Part shown: positions 51,576 to 60,151 of the stretch, piece after piece
Layout of the letters: the number at the start of each line of letters is the position of its first letter
How positions within the stretch are numbered: the first letter of the stretch is position 1
Assembly (NCBI GenBank): GCA_013697635.1
Contig: JACCWM010000020.1
Coordinates: 1 to 62,288, forward strand
Direction of reading: 5' to 3'
DNA from: Lujinxingiaceae bacterium
Lineage (GTDB): Bacteria > Myxococcota_A > Bradymonadia > Bradymonadales > Bradymonadaceae
DNA length: 62,288 bases
Notes under the pieces: model-generated
Database searches by the model: none
Seen by the model: only the letters and a program-made list of their open reading frames with translations
Told to the model about the DNA's origin: nothing
Position numbers and translations under genes: made by a program

Positions 51576-52124
51576 TTACAACACAAGCGGCAAAGGGGCC
51601 GGAAACGGTGGCGAGTCCGGGTTGGATCGCACGCGCACGATCGCCTGACAGGCGATCTCGTGCAATTTCATGACGTCAAAAGGCTTGGCGACGAAGACCG
51701 TATCCTGAAGCCGTGTGACGCGCGCCCAGATCAGCGGATCGGTGCAGGCCGAGACGACGACGATCGGCAGACGGTGGCCGGCATAGCGCAGGCCCTCGAC
51801 CACGCCCAGCGCATCGATGCCGGGCATGCGCAGATCGGAGAGCAAGATGTCCGGTCCCCAGCCACGCTGATCGGCGCAGAGCAGGGGCTCGAGGATCGTG
51901 CACAGCTCGGAGCCATCGCTGACCCCGTGGACTTCGAATCCGGCATAGTTAAACCAGGAGACGATGCTCTCGAGGATCGGCGCCTCGTCCTCGGCGACGA
52001 CGATGCGTGGGGCGCGCCCGAGCAGGCGCGTCAGCCAGCGGTTCCAGGAGCGCACGATCGTGATCTCATTGGCGATGTCCCAGGGCTGGGACGAAAGTTG
52101 TGGTGCTTCGTCTTGATCAAGCAT
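51576..52124 (-). CDS. Stand-alone response regulator receiver with N-terminal extension
   Basis: A 182-residue protein. A 40-residue extension precedes a complete receiver: acidic pocket VVAEDEAP, phospho-acceptor LLSDLRMPG, conserved Ser in VVSACTD and Lys in FVAKPFD. There is no output domain. An excellent AAGGAGGTCTGAG precedes ATG 52124. Upstream of and on the same strand as the sigma-54 activator, and divergent from the histidine kinase gene, so it may connect the two. Confidence 0.9.
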   Translation of the reverse strand: MLDQDEAPQLSSQPWDIANEITIVRSWNRWLTRLLGRAPRIVVAEDEAPILESIVSWFNYAGFEVHGVSDGSELCTILEPLLCADQRGWGPDILLSDLRMPGIDALGVVEGLRYAGHRLPIVVVSACTDPLIWARVTRLQDTVFVAKPFDVMKLHEIACQAIVRVRSNPDSPPFPAPLPLVL

Positions 52125-52433
52125 CTCAGACCTCCTTGAATTGACGAATGACAACGCTGTACAAATGACAGCCTGAAAAAGTGTTCTTCAAGGGTTGTGC
52201 CATCGCCGTGTGCGCTTAGCGATCGAGGCCAAGGAGCAGCACCTGCACTGCAAGAGTTGCGCAATTGGAGATGCTGTCGAGGATTTGCTGCAATAACTGC
52301 AGTGCCATCTCACGGCTGAGCTCGACCGCGAGCACAATGCCGGCGGCAGGCAGAAGGCTTGATCGCGGCGGCATCCTTCTTGCTCTTATAAGTGCGATGG
52401 CCTTGGACGCGAGGCGGTGATTGGAGAGCTGTG
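52125..52433. other. Divergent regulatory region between receiver and histidine kinase genes
   Basis: 309 bp without a gene. CTGCA-ATAAC-TGCAG at 52288-52302 is an inverted repeat also present, with another spacer, at 50042-50056. No clear -35/-10 or -24/-12 boxes were found. Confidence 0.45.
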
Positions 52434-53807
52434 ATGATAGATGAACTAGAGCGCATGATGATCGAGAGTGAAGCTTATTGCGAGGGTCTCGATGACCGCT
52501 CCGAAGAGCTCAGTGAGCGCTCGGCGGAGGACGCCCAGATCCGCTTTTATCGGGCGATGGCTCAGACGGGCATTCAATACGAGAAGTTGCTCCCGGAGCT
52601 TGCTCGGGCGGTGGCCGACGTGATGTTCGATGCCTGCCTGGTCTACCGGGTGGTCGACGACGGGCCGGCGATCGAACTTGCGGGCGTCTACCACCCCAAT
52701 GCCCATGCGCTGAGCACTCTGGAGCGCACCTACGATGCCCATGAGCTGCGCGTGGGTGAGGGGATCGTCGGCGGGGTGATCGCCACCCAGCAGCCGTATT
52801 TTCGGGAGCGTTGGAGCCGCGCAGAGATCGAGCGCGAGGCCCAGGCCCCCTTTGTGAGCATGGTCCTGGCGCTGAAGGTGCACGGCTTGATCGTGGTCCC
52901 GCTGGTGACCAGCGAGGGCCAGGTGCTGGGGGCGATCGCCGTGATGCGTCACACGACGACGGCCTCGTTTCTGGCGCGCGATCTGGCGCTGGCGCAGTGG
53001 ATCGCCTCGCACGCGGCGATGCAGCTCGACACGGCCCGGCTGTACCAGAACCTGAGGGCGACCAATGCTCGCCTCGATCAGGCGCTCAAAGCGCGCGACG
53101 TGTTCATCTCGATGGCGGCCCATGAGCTTCGCACGCCGCTGACGGCGATGAAGCTGCAGGTTCACATGCTCATGCACCAGAGCGACGATGCCCACGATTC
53201 CCAGAGCGGCAAGCCCAATCCTCTGGCTGGCGGTCTGGGCTCGATCAACACCCAGATCGACCGGCTCAACCGGCTGGTCTCTCAGCTGCTCGACGTCTCG
53301 GTGATGGACAGCGGTGGCCTGGCGCCCGAGCTTGCCCTCACGGATCTGGGCCTGGTGGTGCGCGAGGTGGCCCGGCGCTTCGCGCTCGAGCTCAACCGCG
53401 CCAATTGTGCGCTGCGCCTGCACCTGGAGACCACGCAAATCGGGCACTGGGACCGCGACCGCATTGATCAGGTGGTCACCAATTTGCTTTCCAACGCGAT
53501 CAAATACGGCGCGGGCAAACCGATCGAGATCGAGGTCAGCGCCGCAGGCGCCATGGCGCGCCTCACCGTGCGCGATCATGGCATGGGCATCGACGAGGCC
53601 AACAGGGAGCGCATCTTTGAGCGCTTCGAGCGCCTGGTCTCACGCCGCCAGGTGAGCGGGTTGGGTCTGGGTCTTTGGATCGTGCGCCGCATCGTCGAAA
53701 TGCATGATGGCACGATCACGCTCACCAGCGCCCCCGGAGAAGGCTCGAGCTTTGCCGTCGAGTTACCACGCAGCGGTCCAACCCAGGAGCGAAACGATGA
53801 ACATTGA
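52434..53807 (+). CDS. GAF-domain histidine kinase
   Basis: A 457-residue soluble kinase. Residues 40-205 are a GAF sensor domain. The H box AAHELRTPLTAMK is near 236. ATP-binding motifs are TNLLSNAIKYG (N box), DHGMGID (G1) and GLGLGLWIVRRIV (G2). There are no membrane helices, so it senses an internal signal or partner. ATG 52434 follows GGAGAG. Overlaps the next receiver gene by 11 bp. Confidence 0.93.
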   Translation: MIDELERMMIESEAYCEGLDDRSEELSERSAEDAQIRFYRAMAQTGIQYEKLLPELARAVADVMFDACLVYRVVDDGPAIELAGVYHPNAHALSTLERTYDAHELRVGEGIVGGVIATQQPYFRERWSRAEIEREAQAPFVSMVLALKVHGLIVVPLVTSEGQVLGAIAVMRHTTTASFLARDLALAQWIASHAAMQLDTARLYQNLRATNARLDQALKARDVFISMAAHELRTPLTAMKLQVHMLMHQSDDAHDSQSGKPNPLAGGLGSINTQIDRLNRLVSQLLDVSVMDSGGLAPELALTDLGLVVREVARRFALELNRANCALRLHLETTQIGHWDRDRIDQVVTNLLSNAIKYGAGKPIEIEVSAAGAMARLTVRDHGMGIDEANRERIFERFERLVSRRQVSGLGLGLWIVRRIVEMHDGTITLTSAPGEGSSFAVELPRSGPTQERNDEH

Positions 53808-54183
53808 TCTCAAGATTGGAAAAGACGTCTTGCTCGTCGAGGATGACCGGGAGACGCTCGAAGCCATGAGCACGCTGCTCCAGTACTACGGCTATTCGCT
53901 TGCCACGGCCGAAAACGGCCAGCAGGCCCTGGACTATCTGCGCGCTTGCCAGGCGCTGCCGCAGGTGATCTTGTTGGACATGACGATGCCGGTGATGGAC
54001 GGGCGCGAGTTTCTCACGATCCAGTGCCGTGACCAGGAGCTGCGCGCGGTGCCCGTGGTCACGATCTCGGCCATCCACAATTGCTACGGGCTGATCGAGG
54101 AGTATGGCGTGGCCCATTGTTTGAACAAGCCCGTCGATCTGGCGCGCCTCTTCGAGTTGCTGGCGCGCTATTGTGACGCCTGA
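53797..54183 (+). CDS. Single-domain response regulator
   Basis: A 128-residue receiver with VEDDRETLEAM, phospho-acceptor ILLDMTMPVMDG, VVTISAIHN and LNKPVD, all key residues present. Starts 11 bp inside the end of the histidine kinase gene, so the pair is translationally coupled and this is the likely direct target. No output domain, so it presumably acts by protein contact or phosphotransfer. Confidence 0.95.
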   Translation: MNIDLKIGKDVLLVEDDRETLEAMSTLLQYYGYSLATAENGQQALDYLRACQALPQVILLDMTMPVMDGREFLTIQCRDQELRAVPVVTISAIHNCYGLIEEYGVAHCLNKPVDLARLFELLARYCDA

Positions 54184-54187
54184 GCCG

Positions 54188-55861
54188 TCAGATGACGGTC
54201 TCGATCTGGTAGCGGTAGCCCTGCTCGGTCAAGAAGAGCTGGCGCTTGTTGGAGTACTCCTGCTCGGTCGTGTCGCGCGTGACGATGCTGTAGAAATGAG
54301 CCTCGTTGCACTCCTTTTTGGGGCGCAGGATGCGGCCCAGGCGCTGGGCCTCTTCCTGGCGGCTGCCAAAGGTGCCCGAGACCTGGATGGCGACGTTGGC
54401 ATCGGGCAAGTCGACGGCGAAGTTGGCCACTTTGCTGACGACGAGCACGGGCACCTCACCGCGGCGAAACTTCTCGTAGAGCACCTCGCGCTCGGCCTGG
54501 GGGGTGCGCCCGGTGATGATCGGCGCCTGAACCAAAGCGGCGATCTCGTCGAGCTGATCGAGATACTGGCCGATCACCAAAACCTGGTCGTTTTTGTGGG
54601 TCTCCAAAAGCCGGGTCAAGACCTCGAGCTTTCGCGGATTGGTCGCGGCGACGCGGTACTTCTGGCGCTGCTCGGAGAGCGCGTATTCCAGGCGCAGATC
54701 CTCGTCGGCAAAGGGCACGCGAATCTCGGAGCAGGTGGCCGTGGCAATAAAGCCCTGTTTCTCGAGCACGCGCCAGGGCACGTCGTATTTCTTGGGCCCG
54801 ATCAGGCTGAAGACCTCCTCCTCTTTGCCGTCCTCGCGCACCAGGGTGGCGGTGAGGCCCAGGCGGCGCCGGCTCTGCAGGTTGGCCACGGCGCGAAAGA
54901 CCGGCGCCGGCAAAAGGTGGACCTCGTCGTAGATGATCAGGCCCCAGGCGCCGCGGTTGAAGACGTCGAAGTGTACGAACTCCGAGTTCTTGTTCTTGCG
55001 GTAGGTCAAGATCTGATAGGTCGTGATCGTGATCGGCTTGATCTCCTTTCGCTCGCCGGAGTACTCGCCGATCATGTCGGGATCGATGTCGGTCTTGTCG
55101 ATGATCTCGTCTCGCCACTGGCGAAGCGCGGTGATGTTGGTCGTCAAGATCAGGGTGTGGCTCTTGACCACGTCCATCGTGCCGATGGCGACGATCGTCT
55201 TGCCCGCGCCGCAGGGCAGCACGATCGTGCCGCTGCCGCCCTGGGTCGTGCCGCCGGCCCAAAACGCGCCGACGGCCTCTTTTTGATACTCACGCAGCCC
55301 AAACTCTTTGCCGCCAAGGGTCGGGTTGCGGACCGCGATCTCAAGCGGCGCGCCGGGCACGTAGCCGGCCAGATCTTCGACTGGAAAGCCCACGCGAATG
55401 AGCGCATGCTTGATGAAGCCGCGTTGCTCGCGGTCGACGCGAAAGCGCCTGGGGCCGACGCGCTCGAGCAAATAGCGCTGGACCTGGCGCTGGCGAGCGA
55501 CCTCCTCGAGCAAGGCCTCGTCCTCGGAGACCAGGTAGAGTACGTCGTCCTCGGCCACAAGCTTGAGTCGGCCGTAGCGCGAGACGAAGTCGTCGATGTC
55601 GACGAGCAGATTCGATGGCAGCGCGTATTTGGTGTAGGCTTCGAGCTGAGCCTTGATCTGCTCGGGGGTATGACCCAAAGCTGCGGCGTTCCAAAGCGAG
55701 AGCGGTGTGACGCGGTAGGTGTGAATGTGTTCGGGAGACTTGACCAGCTCGGCAAAGATCGACAAGGCGTCACGCGCCTCCTCGAACTTCTCGCTGGCCG
55801 TCTCCAACAAGATGGTGCGATCGGACTGGACGATCAGGGGATTGCTCGGGTTGTACGACAT
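54188..55861 (-). CDS. XPB/Ssl2-type SF2 DNA helicase
   Basis: A 557-residue helicase. An N-terminal helicase-associated region (residues 1-170) precedes the SF2 motifs: VLPCGAGKTIVAIG (Walker A), YDEVHLLPA (Walker B), LGLTATLVRED (motif III with the RED element), VSKVANFAVDLPDA and QRLGRILRPK (motif VI). Bacterial XPB proteins open DNA around damage, often with a Bax1 nuclease; none is adjacent. ATG 55861 is preferred to the TTG one codon upstream. Convergent with the receiver gene (4-bp gap). Confidence 0.94.
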   Translation of the reverse strand: MSYNPSNPLIVQSDRTILLETASEKFEEARDALSIFAELVKSPEHIHTYRVTPLSLWNAAALGHTPEQIKAQLEAYTKYALPSNLLVDIDDFVSRYGRLKLVAEDDVLYLVSEDEALLEEVARQRQVQRYLLERVGPRRFRVDREQRGFIKHALIRVGFPVEDLAGYVPGAPLEIAVRNPTLGGKEFGLREYQKEAVGAFWAGGTTQGGSGTIVLPCGAGKTIVAIGTMDVVKSHTLILTTNITALRQWRDEIIDKTDIDPDMIGEYSGERKEIKPITITTYQILTYRKNKNSEFVHFDVFNRGAWGLIIYDEVHLLPAPVFRAVANLQSRRRLGLTATLVREDGKEEEVFSLIGPKKYDVPWRVLEKQGFIATATCSEIRVPFADEDLRLEYALSEQRQKYRVAATNPRKLEVLTRLLETHKNDQVLVIGQYLDQLDEIAALVQAPIITGRTPQAEREVLYEKFRRGEVPVLVVSKVANFAVDLPDANVAIQVSGTFGSRQEEAQRLGRILRPKKECNEAHFYSIVTRDTTEQEYSNKRQLFLTEQGYRYQIETVI

Positions 55862-56082
55862 CAAGAAAACCCTTCAAAGTTGTGGATGCTGCAAGTACCA
55901 CGCGCCTGCGGTTGGCCCGTTGGGTGTTCAGCGTGTACCGGGAAATAACCCCTCGGTGTCACGCCTTAACTTTCCAGTGAGAGTATAGCATTGCGTTATT
56001 GATGAAATCAGCAGGCAGGTTCGACGCGACCCCAAGATGCCCACACACGGGCCAAACTACGAAGCCAAGACGAGACAGCGCG

Positions 56083-56886
56083 ATGATCAATCCTTTGAAG
56101 ACCGTCGAAATCAACACTTTCATATTTCGACACCCAAAAGTTCCGCGCAATCTGGAGAACTTTCAAATTGCCCAGATCAGCGACGTCCATCTGGGTCGCT
56201 GGGTCAAGCCGCGTCATATGCGCCAGATCGTGGAGTTCGTCAATTTTCAGGAGCCGCAATTGGTCGCGCTGACCGGGGACTACGTCGGATACAGCAGCCG
56301 CGATATCTTGCCTTGCGTCGAAACTTTGAGTGGGTTGCGCCATCCTACCTACGCCGTGTTGGGAAACCATGACCACTGGACCAGTACAGAGCAGTCGGTC
56401 AACGCCTTTCGCGAACTTAAGATTCCGGTTCTGAGCAATGAGTCGGTGCCCTTCTCCTACGGCCAGGGCATGATCGATCTGGTGGGCGTCGACGATCACG
56501 TCACCAAAAAGTCCGACATTGAGGCGGCCTTTGGCAACGTGGGCGGCGAGAACTTTTGTTTGACGCTCAATCACGTGCCGTCGATCGCCCCGCAGTTGGC
56601 AGTGCGCGGCGCGGACTTGATTTTGAGTGGCCACACCCATGGCTTTCAATTCAACATCCCAGGTGTCACCCATCGCATCGCCCGCAAGTTCGGCACCGAA
56701 TTCTACGCGGGCGCCTATCGCATCGACAACAGCTATCTGTACATCAACCGCGGATTGGGCTCGGCCTCCTGGCCCTGGCGCATCCGGGCGATGCCCGAGC
56801 TGAGCTTTTTCCGCCTGGAATACGGCGAGATTCCTCGCCTCGAGCTGGCCGAGACCAAATACCTCAACATCAAGCATCGCGAGTAG
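56083..56886 (+). CDS. YkuE-like metallophosphoesterase
   Basis: A 267-residue phosphoesterase with motifs ISDVHLGRW, LTGDYVGYSS, VLGNHDHWTS, LNHVPS and ILSGHTHGFQ, the pattern of the YkuE/UDP-diacylglucosamine-type group. No membrane helix is visible. ATG 56083 (MINPLKTVEI) is chosen by family-like start; ATG 55999 would add a polar stretch. Its 3' end overlaps the next gene by 17 bp on the other strand. Confidence 0.9.
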   Translation: MINPLKTVEINTFIFRHPKVPRNLENFQIAQISDVHLGRWVKPRHMRQIVEFVNFQEPQLVALTGDYVGYSSRDILPCVETLSGLRHPTYAVLGNHDHWTSTEQSVNAFRELKIPVLSNESVPFSYGQGMIDLVGVDDHVTKKSDIEAAFGNVGGENFCLTLNHVPSIAPQLAVRGADLILSGHTHGFQFNIPGVTHRIARKFGTEFYAGAYRIDNSYLYINRGLGSASWPWRIRAMPELSFFRLEYGEIPRLELAETKYLNIKHRE

Positions 56887-57349
56887 CCTCGCCAACGATC
56901 AGCGACGCTTGGCCCGTGGCCACGAGCTCTCCTGCGACCACGGCGCGCGCTTCCAACCGCCAGTGCGCGCCCTGCGCGCTGGAAACGGCGTTCTCGGGGA
57001 TGCACACGAAGATCGGCAGGGTCAGCCGCGTTTGGCCGGCCATGCGCTTGTCGTGCGCGATCTCGACCGCGTGCACATAGTGCGTGCGCTGCTCGCCAGG
57101 ATCGCCAAGATCGCCGCTCACGTCGCCGATCACACCGTCGAGCGCTATCGCCACGTAATCGATCCGGTGTACGCCCGCCTCGGCCAGCCCCAGGTGCACC
57201 TGTGCCCGCAAATACTCGCCGGGCACGCCCTCTTGCTTGTCATCGATCTCCACCCACAATCTGGCTTCGCCACCGGCTTGCTCATTCCAGGGCTCCTCGC
57301 TCGTGGGCAAAAACCGCATCGACTCGCTGAGCTTGATCTTGGCCACCAT
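56870..57349 (-). CDS. Beta-rich protein of unknown function
   Basis: A 159-residue soluble protein with strand-like segments (KIKLSESMRFLP, ARLWVEIDDKQ, THYVHAVEIAHDKRM, AHWRLEARAVVAG). The pattern of paired strands recalls an arrestin/Spo0M-like sandwich, but this is an impression only. Start ATG 57349 follows GGAGGCAAC. The frame to 57421 has no site. Confidence 0.65.
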   Translation of the reverse strand: MVAKIKLSESMRFLPTSEEPWNEQAGGEARLWVEIDDKQEGVPGEYLRAQVHLGLAEAGVHRIDYVAIALDGVIGDVSGDLGDPGEQRTHYVHAVEIAHDKRMAGQTRLTLPIFVCIPENAVSSAQGAHWRLEARAVVAGELVATGQASLIVGEATRDA

Positions 57350-57438
57350 GTTGCCTCCGTTCGCGCATGCACCCAAGCCATTTGGGCCAACCATCATGAG
57401 CCGCTTTACGCCTGGATTCAAGCCCTAATCTGGCCCTC

Positions 57439-57999
57439 TCACGGCTCGCAGTAGTGATCGCCCGTGGGGCGAATCGCGCCGCAGCGCAGCGTCTGGGGGC
57501 ACGCGTAGGTGTGCAGGTGGTCGTGGTCGGGGTGCTCGAGCAGGCAGTAGAAGATGCATGTCAGCGGGCCGTTGCCTGGAGGCACCGTGCAAAACGCTCG
57601 GCTTCGCGGCGGAACCTCACCAGGGCACAGCTCGCCGGGCTGATAGCAGTCCTGGGTGCAATAGCCACTTGTCGCGCCCTGCTCGAGATAAAAACAGTAG
57701 AATTCCGGGCCACACGCGCGCTCAGAATCGCACGGATCGCCAAAGAGGCCGGCCACAGCGGCGTCGGCGTCGGCGTGGACGTCGGCGTCGGCAGCGGTGT
57801 CTTCGTCGGCCGGCCTGGCGTCCGTGGAGCTGTCTGGAGGCGACGCCGAGTCACCGGCCGGCGCGTCGGGCGTCTCCTGGTTCAGATCGTGGCCGGCGTC
57901 GACGATCGTGTCGGTTGGCGCAGGCGGCGTGTGTGCCGGACTGCAGCCGAGCACGAACAGCAGCGAGGTCATGGCGAGCAGTAGAGTCGATGGTTTCAT
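57439..57999 (-). CDS. Cys-rich lipoprotein with Asp/Ala linker
   Basis: A 186-residue protein. Signal with lipobox FVLGC, then a 60-residue Asp/Ala/Pro/Ser linker. From about residue 85 a disulfide-type domain with twelve or so Cys follows (DPCDSERACGPEFYCFY, CTQDCYQPGELC) and a His-rich patch (HPDHDHLHTY) that might bind metal. Same strand as, and just downstream of, the MbnH/MbnP pair with a 62-bp gap. Confidence 0.78.
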   Translation of the reverse strand: MKPSTLLLAMTSLLFVLGCSPAHTPPAPTDTIVDAGHDLNQETPDAPAGDSASPPDSSTDARPADEDTAADADVHADADAAVAGLFGDPCDSERACGPEFYCFYLEQGATSGYCTQDCYQPGELCPGEVPPRSRAFCTVPPGNGPLTCIFYCLLEHPDHDHLHTYACPQTLRCGAIRPTGDHYCEP

Positions 58000-58061
58000 C
58001 GTCTCAAAGCTAATTGCGCTGCGCCTGGCGACCAGAAATGCGCTATTTCGTTAACGTTTCG

Positions 58062-59234
58062 TCAAAACGGCGAGGCAAAACGAGGGGTGCTCACAAACTC
58101 TTCGTCGCTCAGGGCTTCGAGAAAGTTGAGCACGTCCGCTTTTTCCTGGTCGCTGAGGCTAAAGCCTACCAGAAACGCGCTCTTCAACGGGCTGCGGCTG
58201 CCATCGCCGGCATAGGGCCCGCTCGCCAGCGTGCGGCCGCCGACGGCGTAGTGATCGAGCACCTCGCTCAAGCTCGCGATGCTGCCATCGTGCATGTAGG
58301 GGGCGGTCAGCGCGATGTTTCGAAGCGTCGGAGCCTTGAAGCGGCCCATGTCTTCGGCGCGCCCGCTAAACTCGTGGATGCCCGTGTTGTCGGCAGGATA
58401 GGCGCCCAGAAAGTCGTAGTTGTACAGCCCGGTGTTGTGAAAGCTCATCTCGGCCAAGACCTGGCCCTGGTGGTCGACCGAGTCGCTGAAGTTAAAGCCA
58501 CCGTGGCAGTGAAAACACTCGAGGCGCTCGGAGAAAAACAGCTCCATGCCGCGAGCGGCCGATTCTGAGAGCGCCTCGGGTGGGTCGGCATAGATGGCGC
58601 GGTCAAAGGCCGAGTTGCCCGAGATCAACGTTCGCTGAAAGGCGCCCAGCGCCCGCACGAGGTTGGCCAGGTTGACCGGATCTTCGCCCGCAGACGGCGG
58701 ATAGGCGCGCGCAAACATCGCCGGGTAATCGGGCGCGGCGCGAAGCCTGGCGAATAGCTCGTCTTCTTTGCCCGCCAGGCCGAGCTCGACCGGCGTCTCC
58801 CCAAACATCGGCAGCAACGCCTGCGCCTCGAGACCGCCGATCAGCGGGTTGGCCCAGTTGAACGCCGCGTTGTAGGCGACGTTGGTCAGGCTCATCGCGC
58901 CTCGTGGATGCACCTCGCCAGTCGAGCCCTCGGAGCGCGCCAGCCCATCGGTGAAGGCCAACTCCTGTCTGTGGCAGCTCGCGCACGAAAAACTCTGGTT
59001 GGCCGACATGCGCGTATCGTAAAAGAGGTGGCGGCCGAGCTCGACGGCCGCCTCGCTCATCGGGCTGTCCGCCGGCACGTTGGGCACGGGAAAGCCCGCC
59101 GGCAGCTTCCATACATACGGCTCGGGCTCGCTCGCCGGCTCGCCCTCTGTGCAGCCCGTCGCGGTGGTGAGCACTAAAAGCGCGATGAGCGTGCTAGCGG
59201 CGGCGAAAAAAGCGCTGCGTCGTCGACGATTCAT
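58062..59234 (-). CDS. MbnH-like di-haem cytochrome c peroxidase family lipoprotein
   Basis: A 390-residue protein. Signal with lipobox ATGC (Cys28). Two c-type haem sites: CASCH at 84-88 and CFHCH at 240-244, with the Met/His ligand regions of the MauG/CcpA fold (TLRNIALTAPYMHDGS). Its partner upstream is an MbnP-type protein with a 41-bp overlap, which is the known metallo-mystery pair arrangement. In characterised pairs MbnH oxidises a Trp of MbnP to kynurenine. Here the lipid anchor would place it on a membrane facing the periplasm. Confidence 0.88.
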   Translation of the reverse strand: MNRRRRSAFFAAASTLIALLVLTTATGCTEGEPASEPEPYVWKLPAGFPVPNVPADSPMSEAAVELGRHLFYDTRMSANQSFSCASCHRQELAFTDGLARSEGSTGEVHPRGAMSLTNVAYNAAFNWANPLIGGLEAQALLPMFGETPVELGLAGKEDELFARLRAAPDYPAMFARAYPPSAGEDPVNLANLVRALGAFQRTLISGNSAFDRAIYADPPEALSESAARGMELFFSERLECFHCHGGFNFSDSVDHQGQVLAEMSFHNTGLYNYDFLGAYPADNTGIHEFSGRAEDMGRFKAPTLRNIALTAPYMHDGSIASLSEVLDHYAVGGRTLASGPYAGDGSRSPLKSAFLVGFSLSDQEKADVLNFLEALSDEEFVSTPRFASPF

Positions 59235-60072
59235 CCCCCTCCCCTGTCACTACCCCTGGCACCAAGCCCAAATTCTCGTAGATACGCGTGCAATCGGGAT
59301 CGTTTGCGTCCGACATGCAGCCCTGAGCCGTGCCCTCGCTAAAAGTATCGAGATCGACGCCCGCGAGCAGCTCGGCCAAATCAGCGACGATCACGTCCTC
59401 GCGCACATCGAAGCGCTCGAGTGTAACCTGGGCGCGATTGGGGTGGCGGCATTGGCTGACGCGCTGGCTCCCCGAGCCCTCGCAGCCGGTGCTTCCCAGA
59501 TGAATGCGATAGCCCGGCAGCGCCGGGCTTGCCGCGTCGATGCGCAAGAACTTGTAGCCGGCGTTCCAACCCCAAAACATCGCGCTCAGGTTGAGCGGCG
59601 AGTCTGCCGTCGAGGCGTCGGCGTGATTGAGGGCGAAGGGCACGCCCAGCGTAAACTGCACGCCGCGATAATCGCCCGCCGGCGCGCGCCCCCGAACGAC
59701 CCGGTTCGTGTCCGTGGTGCCGTTGGCGCACGGCCCGCTGCGATCTTCGAAGTCGAGCAGCGCCACGCCGCTGCGCTGCCACTTGCCGTCGTCTTCCAGG
59801 GTCACAGCAACCAGCTCGCCGCCGAGGCCGATCAAGTGAACGTCGTGCACGTAGAGGCGAAAATCCGAGGGGGTCAAGCTCGAGGCGCTCGCCCCCAGAC
59901 CATCAAAAGTGCGCCCGCACACAAAGGGCTCGGCGCCCACGCGGGCCTCGAATTGCAGCGCAAACAGTTCGCCGTCATCGACCGAGCCTGCGCCGCACGC
60001 GCTCGCAAGCAGCGCGGCGAGCACAGGGCCCAGCCATCGATTTGTCGCATGGGTGCAAGCGTGTGGCGGCAT
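59194..60072 (-). CDS. MbnP-like copper-binding four-Cys-motif lipoprotein
   Basis: A 292-residue protein. Lipobox LASAC, then a beta-sandwich of the metallo-mystery pair family: FRLYVHDVHLIG, MFWGWNAGYKFLRIDA with the Trp candidate for kynurenine formation, HLGSTGCEGSG, QCRHPNRAQVTLERFD. Eight or more Cys in the mature part agree with the four-Cys motif family. ATG 60072 gives the lipoprotein signal. Overlaps the MbnH gene by 41 bp, so the two are coupled. Copper binding is inferred from the family. Confidence 0.87.
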   Translation of the reverse strand: MPPHACTHATNRWLGPVLAALLASACGAGSVDDGELFALQFEARVGAEPFVCGRTFDGLGASASSLTPSDFRLYVHDVHLIGLGGELVAVTLEDDGKWQRSGVALLDFEDRSGPCANGTTDTNRVVRGRAPAGDYRGVQFTLGVPFALNHADASTADSPLNLSAMFWGWNAGYKFLRIDAASPALPGYRIHLGSTGCEGSGSQRVSQCRHPNRAQVTLERFDVREDVIVADLAELLAGVDLDTFSEGTAQGCMSDANDPDCTRIYENLGLVPGVVTGEGDESSTTQRFFRRR

Positions 60073-60151
60073 CAATCAGCCTCATCAGCAATCGTCATCG
60101 TGGTGCATCGTACAAGAATGGTCGGCCGGTTGCGAAGACAACAATGCGCGC

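Noticed and set aside
54173-55948. 591-codon frame on the plus strand opposite the XPB helicase
   Set aside because: The helicase motifs on the minus strand are complete; the opposite frame has none.
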